64,000 nucleotides of DNA from Streptacidiphilus albus JL83 (GCF_000744705.1 NZ_JQML01000001.1:9372017-9436016); one strand, 5' to 3'; positions 25,706 through 34,586 are shown, numbered from the stretch's first letter. Program-made: numbers and translations. Notes: a model not told the origin generated them from the letters alone.

Positions 25706-26737
25706 ATGACGACAAGCACTCCGATGCAACTCGGTATGGTCGGCCTGGGCCGGATGGGCGCGAACATCGTCCGCCGACTGCTGCGTGACGGCCACAGCTG
25801 TGTGGTCTTCGACACCGACCAGGACACCGTCAAGGCACTCGAAGCAGAGGGCGCCGTCGGCGCGAGCTCGACCGCCGACCTGGTCGGCAAGCTCACCCGG
25901 CCCCGGACCGCGTGGGTGATGGTTCCGGCGGGTGACACCACCGGAACCGTCATCGAGGAGTTGGCCGCCCACATGGACTCGGGGGACACCGTCATCGACG
26001 GTGGCAACTCCTACTACCGCGACGACATCCGCCGGGCTGCCACCCTCCGGGAACAGGGCATCGACCTGGTCGACTGCGGAACCAGCGGCGGAGTGTGGGG
26101 CATCGACCGTGGCTACTGCCTCATGATCGGCGGCCGTGAAGAGGCGGTCGACCGGCTCCGGCCGATCTTCGCCACCATCGCCCCCGGCATGGAGACCGCG
26201 TCGCGGACCCCCGGGCGCACCGGCGATCCCGACCCCAGCGAGCAGGGCTTCCTGCACTGCGGCTCGCACGGCGCGGGCCACTTCGTGAAGATGGTCCACA
26301 ACGGCATCGAGTACGGAATGATGGCCTCGCTCGCCGAAGGCCTCAACATCCTCCAGCACGCCGGCGCCGGTGAACTCGCCGTCCAGGGCGACGCCGAGAC
26401 GGCACCGATGGAAGAGCCCGAGTTCTACCGCTTCGACATCGACACCGCTGCGGTCAGTGAGGTCTGGCGCCGAGGAAGCGTCATCGAGTCCTGGCTGCTG
26501 GACCTGACCGCCTCGGCACTGTTCCAGTCCCCCGACCTCAAGGAGTTCACCGGTCGGGTCTCGGACTCCGGGGAGGGGCGGTGGACGTCCATCGCGGCGA
26601 TCGACGAAGGCGTCCCGGCCCCGGTCCTCACCGCCGCCCTCTACTCCCGCTTCGCCTCGCAGCGCGGGGACGAGTTCGCCGACCGGATCCTTTCGGCGAT
26701 GCGCAAGGGCTTCGGGGGCCACGAGGAGAAGAGCTGA
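25706..26737 (+). CDS. gnd: 6-phosphogluconate dehydrogenase, decarboxylating (YqeC/GndA short type)
   Basis: The 343-residue enzyme converts 6-phosphogluconate to ribulose-5-phosphate with production of NAD(P)H. It has the N-terminal Rossmann motif GMVGLGRMGANIVRRL, DGGNSYYRDD, DCGTSGGVWG and the catalytic GHFVKMVHNGIEYGMM. The length fits the short Gnd class. The ATG follows GGAGCTTCC. It lies directly after zwf in the same direction. Confidence 0.94.
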   Translation: MTTSTPMQLGMVGLGRMGANIVRRLLRDGHSCVVFDTDQDTVKALEAEGAVGASSTADLVGKLTRPRTAWVMVPAGDTTGTVIEELAAHMDSGDTVIDGGNSYYRDDIRRAATLREQGIDLVDCGTSGGVWGIDRGYCLMIGGREEAVDRLRPIFATIAPGMETASRTPGRTGDPDPSEQGFLHCGSHGAGHFVKMVHNGIEYGMMASLAEGLNILQHAGAGELAVQGDAETAPMEEPEFYRFDIDTAAVSEVWRRGSVIESWLLDLTASALFQSPDLKEFTGRVSDSGEGRWTSIAAIDEGVPAPVLTAALYSRFASQRGDEFADRILSAMRKGFGGHEEKS

Positions 26738-26788
26738 CCTGCGTTCCCGGCACCGAAGGCGGAAGCGCCGTCCGCCCCGGAGCGGCCG

Positions 26789-27211
26789 TCACCACCGGCG
26801 GTGCACGGTTGCCTTGCCGCCGGTCACCAGGCTTGCCGGCGGAACGTCGTCAGCCACGACCGCGCCGGCGGCGATGACGGCGTCACGGCCGATGCTGACG
26901 CCGGGCAGGATGGTGGCACCGGCGCCGATCCACACGTTCTCCGCGACGTCGATGGGTGCGCCGGTGAGGTACAGCCGCCGCTCCTCGGGATCGACCGGGT
27001 GGCCGGCCAGGTCGAGGTGGAGGCCGTGGTCCGTGTAGAAGGGCGGATGGATCGTGACCCTCGGCGGCAGTTGCTTGCCGAGGATCTGCTCGAACAGTTC
27101 CGCCTTGCCCGCTTCGTCCTCGAAGGGCAGGACGTTCAGGCGGGAGGTGAGCTCGGTGACCCGCAGGACCCGCTCGGCCATGGCTTGGAACTCGGCGCTG
27201 TGGATGCGCAT
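26789..27211 (-). pseudogene. sugar O-acetyltransferase (maltose/galactoside acetyltransferase family) with internal deletion
   Basis: The frame reads as a complete N-terminus (MRIHSAEFQAMAERVLRVT) through PPFYTDHGLHLDL, then jumps directly to AGHPVDPEERRLYLTGAPI and a normal left-handed beta-helix end (VWIGAGATILPGVSIGRDAV). In the family about 35-40 residues carrying several hexapeptide turns and an active-site region lie between these parts. So an in-frame deletion near nt 26980 removed part of the catalytic core. The protein is 140 residues instead of roughly 185-190. It may be expressed but is unlikely to be active. It abuts the broken MDR gene head to head. Confidence 0.7.
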
Positions 27212-27908
27212 GAGACGGTCGCTGGACGGCTTCGCAGTCGGCGACCGGGTGTTCGGGGGCGCCCTGTCCCGTGCGGTCGCCGACTTCGTGGTGATCGACC
27301 CGGCGGGGGAGACGGCGGCGAACGAGGCCCACCACACGCCCGACGGCGTCGACGACCGTACCGCCGCCACCCTCACGATCGCCGGCCGCACGGCGTCCGC
27401 CGCCCTCGCCACGATCGCCCCCGGCCCGAACGACACCGTGCTGATCGGCGGCGCGGCGGCCGGGGTCGGGCTGTTCGCCGTCCAGCTGGCCCGGATCGCA
27501 GGAGCGCGCGTGATCGGGACGGGATCGGTGACATCGGCCGACCATCTGCGCGATCTCGGAGCTGAGCCGGTCGCCTACGGCGACGGCCTGGCCGACCGAG
27601 TCCGAGCCCTCGCTCCCGGCGGCGTCACCGCCGCGATCGACCTGCACCGGGTGGAGACGGTGCACGTCGCGAGGGAACTCGGTGTCCCGGACAGTCGTAT
27701 CTGCACCATCGCCTCGCAGGTCGAGGGCGTGCCGGCGGCCAACGGCGCGAACGCGGCCCCCGGCGCCCTGGAGGAGATCGCCCGCCTGGTCGCGGCGGGC
27801 CGGCTCCGGGTACCCGTCGCGGCGAGCTTCCCGGTCGAGCAGATCCGCCGCGCGGCCGAGCTCCAGGCCGGCAGGCACGTGCAGGGCAAGGTCGTCATCG
27901 ACCTCTAG
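27210..27908 (+). pseudogene. MDR-family NADPH:quinone oxidoreductase, 5'-truncated
   Basis: The frame starts abruptly inside the N-terminal GroES-like domain (SLDGFAVGDRVFGG) and continues with a good nucleotide-binding domain (LIGGAAAGVGLFAVQLA, ARVIGTGS) to a normal C-terminus (HVQGKVVIDL). The first 70 or so residues of the family are missing; the sequence upstream belongs to the opposite-strand acetyltransferase. An ATG at 27210 could start a 232-residue remnant, but without the complete catalytic domain. It overlaps the acetyltransferase start by two bases, so a recombination joined the two. Confidence 0.75.
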
Positions 27909-27990
27909 CCCCGGGTGACCGCGGGGTGCCGTCGGCGATCGTGGCGCCGGCCGCCACGGCTTCGGCACCGCGACCGCCGACAGCGCTTGG

Positions 27991-28287
27991 TCAGTCGCAG
28001 TCCCGGCAGATCGGCTGACCGTCCTTCATCCTGGCCAGTTGGCTGCGGTGGTGGACCAGGAAGCAGTTCGTGCACGTGAATTCGTCCTCCTGCTTCGGGA
28101 GCACCCGGACGGCGAGCTCCTCGTCGGAGAGGTCCGCGCCCGGCAGTTCCAGACCCTCAGCCGCGTCGAAGTCGTCGACGTCGACGCTGCTGGACGTCTT
28201 CTCGCTCCGTCGGGCCTTGAGCTCCTCGATACTGTCGTTGTCGGCGTCGTCGTCGGTCTTGCGCGGCGCGTCGTAGTCGGATGCCAT
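27991..28287 (-). CDS. DUF4193-family small zinc-ribbon protein
   Basis: The 98-residue acidic protein is a typical actinobacterial DUF4193 member, with MASDYDAPRK start, SIEELKARR, an acidic middle and a C-terminal zinc-binding pair CTNC...CRDC around FLVHHRSQLA. The function is unknown; related proteins are sometimes linked to RNA polymerase or stress, but that is not shown here. It is monocistronic. Confidence 0.88.
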   Translation of the reverse strand: MASDYDAPRKTDDDADNDSIEELKARRSEKTSSSVDVDDFDAAEGLELPGADLSDEELAVRVLPKQEDEFTCTNCFLVHHRSQLARMKDGQPICRDCD

Positions 28288-28800
28288 GGTGGTGTCCCCT
28301 CGCGGTGCAGTGGATCAACGTCAGCTCGTCAGTCTGGTCTGCTCCACCGCCAGGGAGCCCGCGACACCGTCGCCCGTCGCCCTTTCAGGTGTACGAGGCC
28401 GCACGCGGCGACGTCGGGAGGCGGTGCTGGGCCACCCCACTGGGTGAGCACCGGTACAGCCATCCGGGCGATCGTCACGAGGGTCGCGCCATCGCTCACG
28501 CCGAAACTGCTCTACCGCCGTGCCGTCCGCGCCGACGCGGACGGCACGGCGCTTCCGGTCTGCGCAGACGGCCGGACCGGGCGAAGTCGACTTGCTGTCG
28601 CCGCAGGGCTGGGAGGGCATCTCTGGGGGGACATGACAATGGTTCGGGAGCGATCGGGCAGCAAGGTGCCAGGCCGTCCCGTGTGCGGTGCGCCGGTGGA
28701 TCGGACGAGGTTAGCGTCCTGGTGTCTGCCGCAGCGATCGTCCGACGGCCGAGGACGAGGTCTGCATCAACCGTTCCCTGTACGAGGAAGGAATCCCAGA
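28288..28800. other. long intergenic region between divergent genes
   Basis: I recognise no coding sequence. It contains a perfect 16-bp hairpin at 28516-28551, unusual between divergent genes. Confidence 0.55.
28516..28551. terminator. perfect 16-bp hairpin with CCGA loop
   Basis: Arms 28516-28531 and 28536-28551 pair without mismatch. It looks like a terminator but no gene ends here, so it may mark a lost gene. Confidence 0.5.
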
Positions 28801-29366
28801 TGAAGGTCCTGCCCCGCACACGTCTGGCAGTGCTCGCCGCGACCGCCGTGGTCGCCGGCGGCCTGCTGGCGACCGGCGCCGCCGCCCAGGCCGCCACCGT
28901 CCACCCCGCCACCGTCCACCCCGCCACCGCCACGCACGCCGGAATGACCTGGACCGTGGCCCAGCAGCAGTCCAACGGCGAGGTGCACGTCAGTTACGAC
29001 GCCACGACCAACGCCTACGCGGGCGACACTCCGGCCACGGCCGTCCTGCCGGTGCTGTGCCTGGTCGCCAACGGCGCTCCGGCGCCGGCGGACATCACGC
29101 CCGGCTTCTATGCCGGTTGGGGCGAGGGCTGGGTCGGCCTGACCCCCGCCGTCTCCGGCACCACGCTGACCAGCGAGGCGACGGCGGACGCCCTGTGCGC
29201 CAGCGACTTCGGCACCGGGGCCAAGGAGGCCGAGTTCCACGACGGCCACTACGGCACCGGGCTGTCCAGCACCGGCGGCTGGTCCTTCTGGGCCTACGGA
29301 ACCATCCCCACCGGGGTCCGGTTCTGGGTCGCGATCGACGACCAGCCCGCCAACCCCTGGAGTTGA
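28801..29366 (+). CDS. secreted protein of unknown function
   Basis: The 188-residue protein has a clear Sec signal peptide (MKVLPRTRLAVLAATAVVAG, cleavage near AQA-A) followed by a short repeat (TVHPATVHPATATH) and a compact domain with two Cys and a conserved-looking end GVRFWVAIDDQPANPW. I recall proteins with this ending in many Streptomyces genomes, sometimes misnamed flagellar hook-length control protein; the function is unknown. GAGGAAGGAA precedes the ATG. A strong terminator follows. Confidence 0.8.
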
Positions 29367-29404
29367 CCCGGCGCTGATCCGGCCCTGACTGCCTGGGTCG
29401 ACAG

Positions 29405-29442
29405 CCCCCGTCCGGCGGGCGCCGCGCGCCGGACGGGGGTTT
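29405..29442. terminator. terminator
   Basis: A 13-bp perfect stem (29405-29417 with 29427-29439), 9-nt loop, followed by TTT, directly after the secreted-protein gene. Confidence 0.85.
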
Positions 29443-29458
29443 GGCCGTGTACGGCCAA
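29441..29458. promoter_or_regulatory. palindrome upstream of LuxR-type gene
   Basis: TTGGCCGT-GT-ACGGCCAA has perfect 8-bp arms. It lies 46 bp upstream of the regulator start and could be its operator. Confidence 0.45.
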
Positions 29459-29503
29459 AAAGGCCCTGCTGTCACGCCTCCGCCATCGGTACGTTGAGGT
29501 GAC

Positions 29504-30211
29504 ATGACATCAGATGGCTTAGGCCACTCCCTTGTTGACGCCACTCCCGGCGAAGCAGACGCGGTCGGGGCGGTGCCGCTGGTGGGCACCGGTGCGATGC
29601 TCGGATTCCTGGAGCGGGCGGCTGCGACCGTGGCCTTCGAGTGCCTCGCCGTGCTGCCGATCGAGGACTGCACCACCGTCACCCCCCGCGCCGCCCACCA
29701 CCTCTACCAGCGGGTGCTGGCCACCGGCGCGCAGCTGCGGATCCTCTACCCGGCGCGTGCCCGGAGCAGCAGGGGCGTCTGCGACCATGCCCGGTGGGCG
29801 GTCGCCCGGGGAGCCGCGGTGCGCACCGCGGCGGTCCCGCCCCCGAACATGCTGATCTTCGATCGCAGGCTCGTCCTGCTGCCGACGGACCAGGGCGATC
29901 GCAGCAAGGGCTCGGCCCTGATCGGGGACGACAGCGTGGTGTCGGCCCTGCGGCTCTCCTTCGACCAGGCCTGGAGCACCGCCGAACCGCTGGGGGAGTC
30001 GGCGGACCGCGATCGGCCGCCGGAGCTGACCGACACCGAACGGCTGCTGCTGCAGCTCCTGGCCACCGGCAGCACCGACGAGCGGGCCGGGAAGCAGTTG
30101 GGCATGTCGCTGCGGTCGGTCCGCCGGATGACGGCACGGCTGATGGAGCGTCTGGACGCGGTCAGCCGCTTCGAGGCGGGGTGCAAGGCTGCCCGCAGAG
30201 GGTGGCTCTGA
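29504..30211 (+). CDS. LuxR/TrmB-like helix-turn-helix regulator
   Basis: The 235-residue regulator has an N-terminal PLD-like/TrmB-type effector domain (FECLAVLPIEDCTTVTPR, LRILYPARARSSRGVCDHAR, NMLIFDRRLVLLP) and a C-terminal LuxR-type HTH (LTDTERLLLQLLATGSTDER, GMSLRSVRRMTARLM). It belongs to the same Streptomyces regulator family as the gene at 49.6-50.7 kb but lacks that protein's N-terminal HTH. GAGG lies six bases before the ATG. The target is unknown. Confidence 0.85.
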   Translation: MTSDGLGHSLVDATPGEADAVGAVPLVGTGAMLGFLERAAATVAFECLAVLPIEDCTTVTPRAAHHLYQRVLATGAQLRILYPARARSSRGVCDHARWAVARGAAVRTAAVPPPNMLIFDRRLVLLPTDQGDRSKGSALIGDDSVVSALRLSFDQAWSTAEPLGESADRDRPPELTDTERLLLQLLATGSTDERAGKQLGMSLRSVRRMTARLMERLDAVSRFEAGCKAARRGWL

Positions 30212-30230
30212 GGGGTCCGGGACGTGGTGA

Positions 30231-30266
30231 GGCCCGGCACAGCGCGCCTGGCGGCTGTGCCGGGCC
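30231..30266. terminator. terminator between convergent genes
   Basis: A 13-bp perfect stem GGCCCGGCACAGC/GCTGTGCCGGGCC, 10-nt loop, between the LuxR-type gene and catalase. Confidence 0.88.
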
Positions 30267-30332
30267 CTCGCCACAGGGCCACCCCTCATGCGGTGCCGTC
30301 CGGTGACCGGCCGGCGCCGGTAGTGGGCGGGG

Positions 30333-31850
30333 CTACGCCTTGTGCTGCATGGAGCTGCGGGCCGGGTTGGCCTGCTTCTCGGCCTTGGGGTCCTTCTCGT
30401 CCGCCTTGGCCTGCACGCCCGCGCGGATGCGGTGGCCGATGTCCGGGTCGATGTTCGTCCAGTACTCGAAGGCGCGCTGCAGGACCGGTTCGGTGACGCC
30501 GTTGAGCAGGTGGCCGACCACGTTGTCGACCAGCCGGGCCCGCGCGTCATCGTCGAGGACCTCCCTGACCATCGTTCCGGCCTGGCCCCAGTCGTCGTCC
30601 TCGGCGTGGTCCACGTAGGCCGTGCGGGTGATCTCACCGCTCACCTGCCAGCTCGGCGGGGTGCCGAAGCGGGCGGTGTCGGCGGCCGGTCCGCCCTTGG
30701 AGTTGGGCGCGTACACCGGATCGGTGGTCTTCCGGAAGGCCATCGCCCCGTCCTTGGAATAGCTGTGCACCGGGACCGTCGGCGCGTTCACGCTCAGCTG
30801 CTGGTAGTTGGTGCCGATGCGGTGGCGGTGGGCGTCGGCGTAGGAGAACAGCCGTGCCAGCAGCATGCGGTCGGGGCTGGGACCGATGCCGGGCACGAAG
30901 TTGTTGGGCTGGAACGCCGCCTGCTCGATCTCGGTGTGGTGATCGGTGGGATTGCGGTCCAGTGTCAGCCGGCCGACCTCGATCAGCGGGTAGTCGTCGT
31001 GCGGCCAGACCTTCGTCAGGTCGAACGGGTTGAACCGGTAGGTCGCGGCGTCCTCCTCCGGCATGACCTGCACGTGCAGCGTCCAGCTGGGGTACTGTCC
31101 GTCGCGGATGTGCTCGAACAGGTCCCGGGTGTGGTAGTCGGTGTCGACCGCCGCCATCTGGTCGGCCTCGTCCTGGGTGAAGAACTCGACGCCCTGGTCG
31201 GTCTTGAAGTGGTACTTCACCCAGCAGCGTCGCCCCTGCTCATTGATCCACATGTAGGTGTGCGAGGTGTAGCCGTTCATGTGCCGCCAGGTGCGCGGGA
31301 TGCCGCGGTCGCCCATGAGCCAGGTCACCTGGTGGGCGCTCTCCGGGGAGAGGGTCCAGAAGTCCCACTGCATGTCGTGGTCGCGCAGGTTGTTGTCGGC
31401 GCGGCGCTTCTGGGAGCGGATGAAGTGCTGGAACTTCATCGGGTCCTTCACGAAGAACACCGGGGTGTTGTTGCCGACCATGTCGTAGTTGCCCTGCGAG
31501 GTGTAGAACTTCAGCGCGAACCCGCGCGGGTCGCGCCAGGTGTCCGGGCTGCCGCGTTCCCCCGCCACCGTCGAGAACCGGGCCAGCACCTCCGTGCGGG
31601 TGCCCGGCTGGAAGACGGCCGCCTTGGTGTGGGCGCTCACGTCGCCCGTCACCTCGAAGTGGCCGAACGCACCACTGCCCTTGGCGTGGGGCTGGCGCTC
31701 CGGGATCCGTTCCCGGTTGAACTGGGCCATCTGCTCGATCAGGTAGCCGTCCTGCAGCAGGATCGGGCCGTCGGGCCCGGCCGTCAGCGAGTGCTCATCG
31801 CTCTCGACCGGTGCGCCCGAGTCGGTAGTGGTCGCCGGGATGTCGGTCAT
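30333..31850 (-). CDS. catalase, monofunctional haem type
   Basis: The 505-residue small-subunit catalase decomposes hydrogen peroxide. Visible are the active-site His region [17 protein letters not shown], the distal Asn in [11 protein letters not shown] and the proximal haem Tyr in [14 protein letters not shown]. The ATG at 31850 is preceded by GGGAGG and fits the family start; the open frame extends 51 codons further without homology. It most resembles KatA/CatB-type actinobacterial enzymes. It lies in a stress-gene neighbourhood, and a possible stress-sigma promoter is listed upstream. Confidence 0.95.
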   Translation of the reverse strand: MTDIPATTTDSGAPVESDEHSLTAGPDGPILLQDGYLIEQMAQFNRERIPERQPHAKGSGAFGHFEVTGDVSAHTKAAVFQPGTRTEVLARFSTVAGERGSPDTWRDPRGFALKFYTSQGNYDMVGNNTPVFFVKDPMKFQHFIRSQKRRADNNLRDHDMQWDFWTLSPESAHQVTWLMGDRGIPRTWRHMNGYTSHTYMWINEQGRRCWVKYHFKTDQGVEFFTQDEADQMAAVDTDYHTRDLFEHIRDGQYPSWTLHVQVMPEEDAATYRFNPFDLTKVWPHDDYPLIEVGRLTLDRNPTDHHTEIEQAAFQPNNFVPGIGPSPDRMLLARLFSYADAHRHRIGTNYQQLSVNAPTVPVHSYSKDGAMAFRKTTDPVYAPNSKGGPAADTARFGTPPSWQVSGEITRTAYVDHAEDDDWGQAGTMVREVLDDDARARLVDNVVGHLLNGVTEPVLQRAFEYWTNIDPDIGHRIRAGVQAKADEKDPKAEKQANPARSSMQHKA

Positions 31851-31959
31851 GCAATCCGCCTCCCAAGAGTTCTCGGGGGAGAGCCAGGCACTCCCCACGG
31901 CCGCGCGGCGCGCGCTCTCGGTGATGGAGCTGATGTCGCCCGCGCGACACCTGGACGGG

Positions 31960-31984
31960 TAACCCCTCACCGCCTCCGGTAAAC
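31960..31984 (-). promoter_or_regulatory. possible SigB-type promoter of catalase
   Basis: On the minus strand GTTT, 15 bases, then GGGTTA. The Streptomyces SigB consensus is roughly GNNT-N14-16-GGGTAY; the -10 here differs at one or two positions. A similar GGGTTA element precedes the small membrane protein at 34.1 kb. Confidence 0.35.
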
Positions 31985-32457
31985 CGTCCACGCCGCAGGG
32001 CACATCTCGCGGACGCAGCGGCGCTCGGGTGCGGAGCCGCCTTCACGGCTGAGTTCCGGTGCGGGGCGAGGACGGCGCTGTCGGTCAGGGGTCGGCTCTC
32101 GGCCCCGGCCCGCCCGCGTTCAACGTGGTGATCATGGGGTAGGCGCCGGTCGCACTCCTGGGTGGGGGCCCGGTGCCTCGCCGGGAAGCGGAGCGGCGGG
32201 GCGCCGACCCGGCCGGAACGACGCCGGCGATGAAGACCGCGTGCTGCCCATTTGGACACATGTTCGATTACCGGCATCGCCACGCCACGCCCGCCCCGGT
32301 GTGGGTCGCCGCGCAGAGATCGACCGAAGACGACCTGGCCGGCCGAGTCGGAGGGGCCGGAGCGGGGGGTAGGCCGACCGCTGCCTCCACACTGACCCGG
32401 GCCCTGACCTCGGGCGGCAGTACCTGGTCCCGGTAGTCGAGAGGTTGGTGGCGCGAG
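31985..32457. other. intergenic region
   Basis: No recognisable gene. Open frames on both strands lack a credible product. Confidence 0.5.
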
Positions 32458-32600
32458 ATGGTCGGTGACGCCGGACGCATCGTCAGCCTGGAGCACTACG
32501 GCGCCTCCGCCGACTACCAGCGCCTCTACACGAGTTCGGCATCACCCCCCCGGGCCGTCACCGCCGCCGCGCACGACAGTGTCCGTGACCGCCACGGGAC
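32458..32600 (+). pseudogene. transketolase C-terminal remnant
   Basis: The frame MVGDAGRIVSLEHYGASADY is a close match to the end of bacterial transketolases. After QRLYT the frame is lost by a one-base deletion: the family EFGITP motif reads on in another frame, and a second shift returns to AVTAAAHDSVRD. Only about 45 residues of the roughly 690-residue enzyme remain. It lies 5.7 kb from zwf and gnd, so it may be what is left of a pentose phosphate gene set. Confidence 0.72.
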
Positions 32601-32931
32601 CCCGCGTCCCGGCGGGCACCAGCAGACCGCCTCTCCCGCCCAGGGCGGAACCGCAGACCGGGGCTGAGGGTCGCGGCCGCGGTCGGTCCGGGGTGCCGAC
32701 AGGGTGAGTCGGACCGACACACGTTCGGCGTCGCCCCTTCCTGCCGGTCACGCCCCGGCGCAGCCCCAGGGTCGCAGGGTGACCACCAAGGGAGAGCCCG
32801 CACCTTCACGGGTGTGAGGCACCCGGGACGGGGCAGGTGCGGCACAGCACCATCGCCTCGACCTTCCCTGAACCCCAGCGTCGTGGGGACCCGGCACGCG
32901 GTTCCCACCGTCTCCCTTTCTGGAGCAGGCC
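32601..32931. other. intergenic region
   Basis: Nothing recognisable beyond the leader of the DUF5133 gene. Confidence 0.5.
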
Positions 32932-33138
32932 ATGCCATTGATCAATCTTCCGCTGCTCGAACGCCTCGTCGCCGACCTCGACGCGTTGCCGGACCAGCCC
33001 GAATCCGAATCGCGGCGCGAAGACCTGTACTACACGCTGTGCGTCTCCACCGGAGTCCGCGAACCGGACCGCGCCCTGGCCCGGGCCCGCTGCCTGCTGG
33101 CCTCCCGCCGCGAACACTCCCTGGCGACCGCCGCCTGA
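32932..33138 (+). CDS. small DUF5133-family protein
   Basis: The 68-residue protein has the pattern LLERLVADLDALPDQ, then DLYYTLCVSTGVREPDRALARAR, which I recognise as the DUF5133 family found widely in Streptomyces. It is soluble and helical; function unknown. GGAG lies seven bases before the ATG. It is often seen near stress or anti-sigma genes, matching the neighbourhood here. Confidence 0.8.
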   Translation: MPLINLPLLERLVADLDALPDQPESESRREDLYYTLCVSTGVREPDRALARARCLLASRREHSLATAA

Positions 33139-33396
33139 GAGCGGCCCCTGCCCGCGCGGGCTCCGTCGCCTCGGCACGGACCGCTCGCCTGCGGCCGGTC
33201 CGCCGGTGTGCGGCAGCTCCTCGCGGTGCCGTCCCCCCGCCACGGGACCTGGAGGGCCGACACCGAGGAGTCCGCGACGAGCAGGGGCGGCCGGAGCGCC
33301 GCCGGCGGGCCGCCCCGAGCTCGACGTGAGACCGACACCCATCGCCTGCGCCTGGCATCGATCCCAGGACGGCGCAGCAGACAACGGAGGCAGCTC

Positions 33397-33690
33397 ATGC
33401 ATAAGCCCACCTTCATCGCCGGGCTCGCTGTGGGCTATCTACTCGGCACCAGGGCCGGACGCGAGCGCTACGAGCAGATCCGGAAGGCCTCGCACGCGAT
33501 CGTCCAGGCTCCGGCGGTGCAGTCGGCCGCGCGCGCCGCAACCCAGGCAGCCGGATCAGCGACCCACACCGCTGCCCACGCCCTGGCCGAGAAGATCGGC
33601 CACCGCCCGCACCGGGCTGGCGACCACCCCGCGCACTCGACCGAAGCCGCCGTCTCCGGACTCGCCGACCTCGCCACCATCCGCGCCTGA
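33397..33690 (+). CDS. YtxH-like small membrane-anchored protein
   Basis: The 97-residue protein starts with a short hydrophobic segment FIAGLAVGYLLGTRAGRERYE, typical of YtxH-like general-stress proteins (here broken into its motif GTRAGRERYE), followed by an Ala/His-rich helical tail. ACGGAGG precedes the ATG, which decides the start. YtxH in Bacillus is a SigB-controlled stress protein; the same kind of control is inferred here from context. Confidence 0.82.
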   Translation: MHKPTFIAGLAVGYLLGTRAGRERYEQIRKASHAIVQAPAVQSAARAATQAAGSATHTAAHALAEKIGHRPHRAGDHPAHSTEAAVSGLADLATIRA

Positions 33691-33727
33691 CACGCCCGAC
33701 ACAGATGCTGGCACAGCTGCTGACTCC

Positions 33728-33769
33728 CAATGTCATTGCCGCAATGACATTGCCGCAATGACGTTGCCG
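33728..33769. repeat. three tandem 14-bp units forming overlapping palindromes
   Basis: Units CAATGTCATTGCCG, CAATGACATTGCCG and CAATGACGTTGCCG follow head to tail. Units 1-2 form the perfect palindrome TGTCATTGC-c-GCAATGACA and units 2-3 a similar one. This looks like a multi-site operator rather than a terminator. Confidence 0.75.
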
Positions 33770-34031
33770 ATCCCGGCTGGTGACGTGGCGACGTGAGCCG
33801 TGGTCGCGAAGACCCCGGCGACACGGGTGGTGAACATCCCCGCGGCCCGCTTCTTCGTGCAACAGCCGAGGAGCCATCGGTCCGGTGCGGCCTGCCCGCG
33901 ACCGTCACCGCGCTGCTGCTGTCCCTTCGACGGCCCGCCCCGTTCCGTTGTGCCACAGGCGCCGTGGCCCCGGGCCGGCCGCACGTATCTGCTCCCATCC
34001 CCGCCGCTGAGGACGGCGCCGGTCCGACGCA

Positions 34032-34069
34032 GAGGCGGCGCACCCCGCGTCTGCAGGGTGCGCCGCCTC
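34032..34069. terminator. terminator of the small membrane protein gene
   Basis: A 14-bp perfect stem GAGGCGGCGCACCC/GGGTGCGCCGCCTC with a 10-nt loop, 31 bp beyond the stop on the minus strand. Confidence 0.88.
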
Positions 34070-34099
34070 GGTCCGGTCGAACTACCGGCTGCTATCAGG

Positions 34100-34258
34100 T
34101 CACCATCGGTACCAGCGGCCGCCGCCGGAGCCGCGGAACGCGAAGCCCAGCACCCAGACGACCAGAACGATGATCGCCACCCACCACAGGATGTGTATCG
34201 CAAAGCCGGCGCCACCCAGGAGCAGGGCCAGCAGTAGAACAAGCAGAAGAGCACCCAT
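34100..34258 (-). CDS. small hydrophobic protein (52 aa)
   Basis: The product is almost entirely hydrophobic: MGALLLVLLLALLLGGAGFA, then HILWWVAIIVLVVWVLGFAF and a polar end RGSGGGRWYRW, giving two membrane segments. Proteins of this type are common in Streptomyces; function unknown. An upstream in-frame ATG touches the GGAGG site, so the second ATG, nine bases later, is the likely start. A strong terminator follows. The gene is easily overlooked because it is short. Confidence 0.8.
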   Translation of the reverse strand: MGALLLVLLLALLLGGAGFAIHILWWVAIIVLVVWVLGFAFRGSGGGRWYRW

Positions 34259-34586
34259 TGTTGTCATCCTCCTTCGAAGCAGCGTGTAACCCCGCTCCGC
34301 CGACCCATGCCTGCTCCGAGAAAATTCGGGCCTGGCCGACGGTGACCCTGGGCGACAGCTCTTGCCCGTCGGGGACTACGTGTCCACAGGTGTCCGCGAC
34401 CCCCGGACAGGCAGGGAGGCGGAGTCCTCCGGACCGCCACCTCGGGGCGCGGAACGGTTCCGGGCCGACCGCCGACGCGGCCTGCCAGCGCGCAGGATCG
34501 TGGGTCGGGGTAGTCCGCCCGTGAGAGGGTAGGCGTCGGTGTGGCCCTCGCCCGGGGGTTCTGGTGAGGGCTGGGAGACTGGTGGG
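34259..34586. other. divergent promoter region
   Basis: It lies between the small membrane protein and rsbQ-like genes. Apart from the promoter candidate at 34287-34310 I see nothing distinct. Confidence 0.5.
34287..34310 (-). promoter_or_regulatory. possible SigB-type promoter
   Basis: On the minus strand GCAT, 14 bases, GGGTTA, placed about 30 bp upstream of the small membrane protein start. The -10 matches the element upstream of catalase. Confidence 0.35.

Larger units (their letters stand above)
33691..34099. other. intergenic region with palindromic repeats and a terminator
   Basis: It carries the three-fold repeat at 33728-33769 and the terminator at 34032-34069. The frame after the repeat (from GTG 33800) has no recognised product. 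Confidence 0.55.

Noticed and set aside
33728-33769. The triple repeat as a CRISPR array
   Set aside because: Units are 14 bp, contiguous and without spacers; no cas genes are present.
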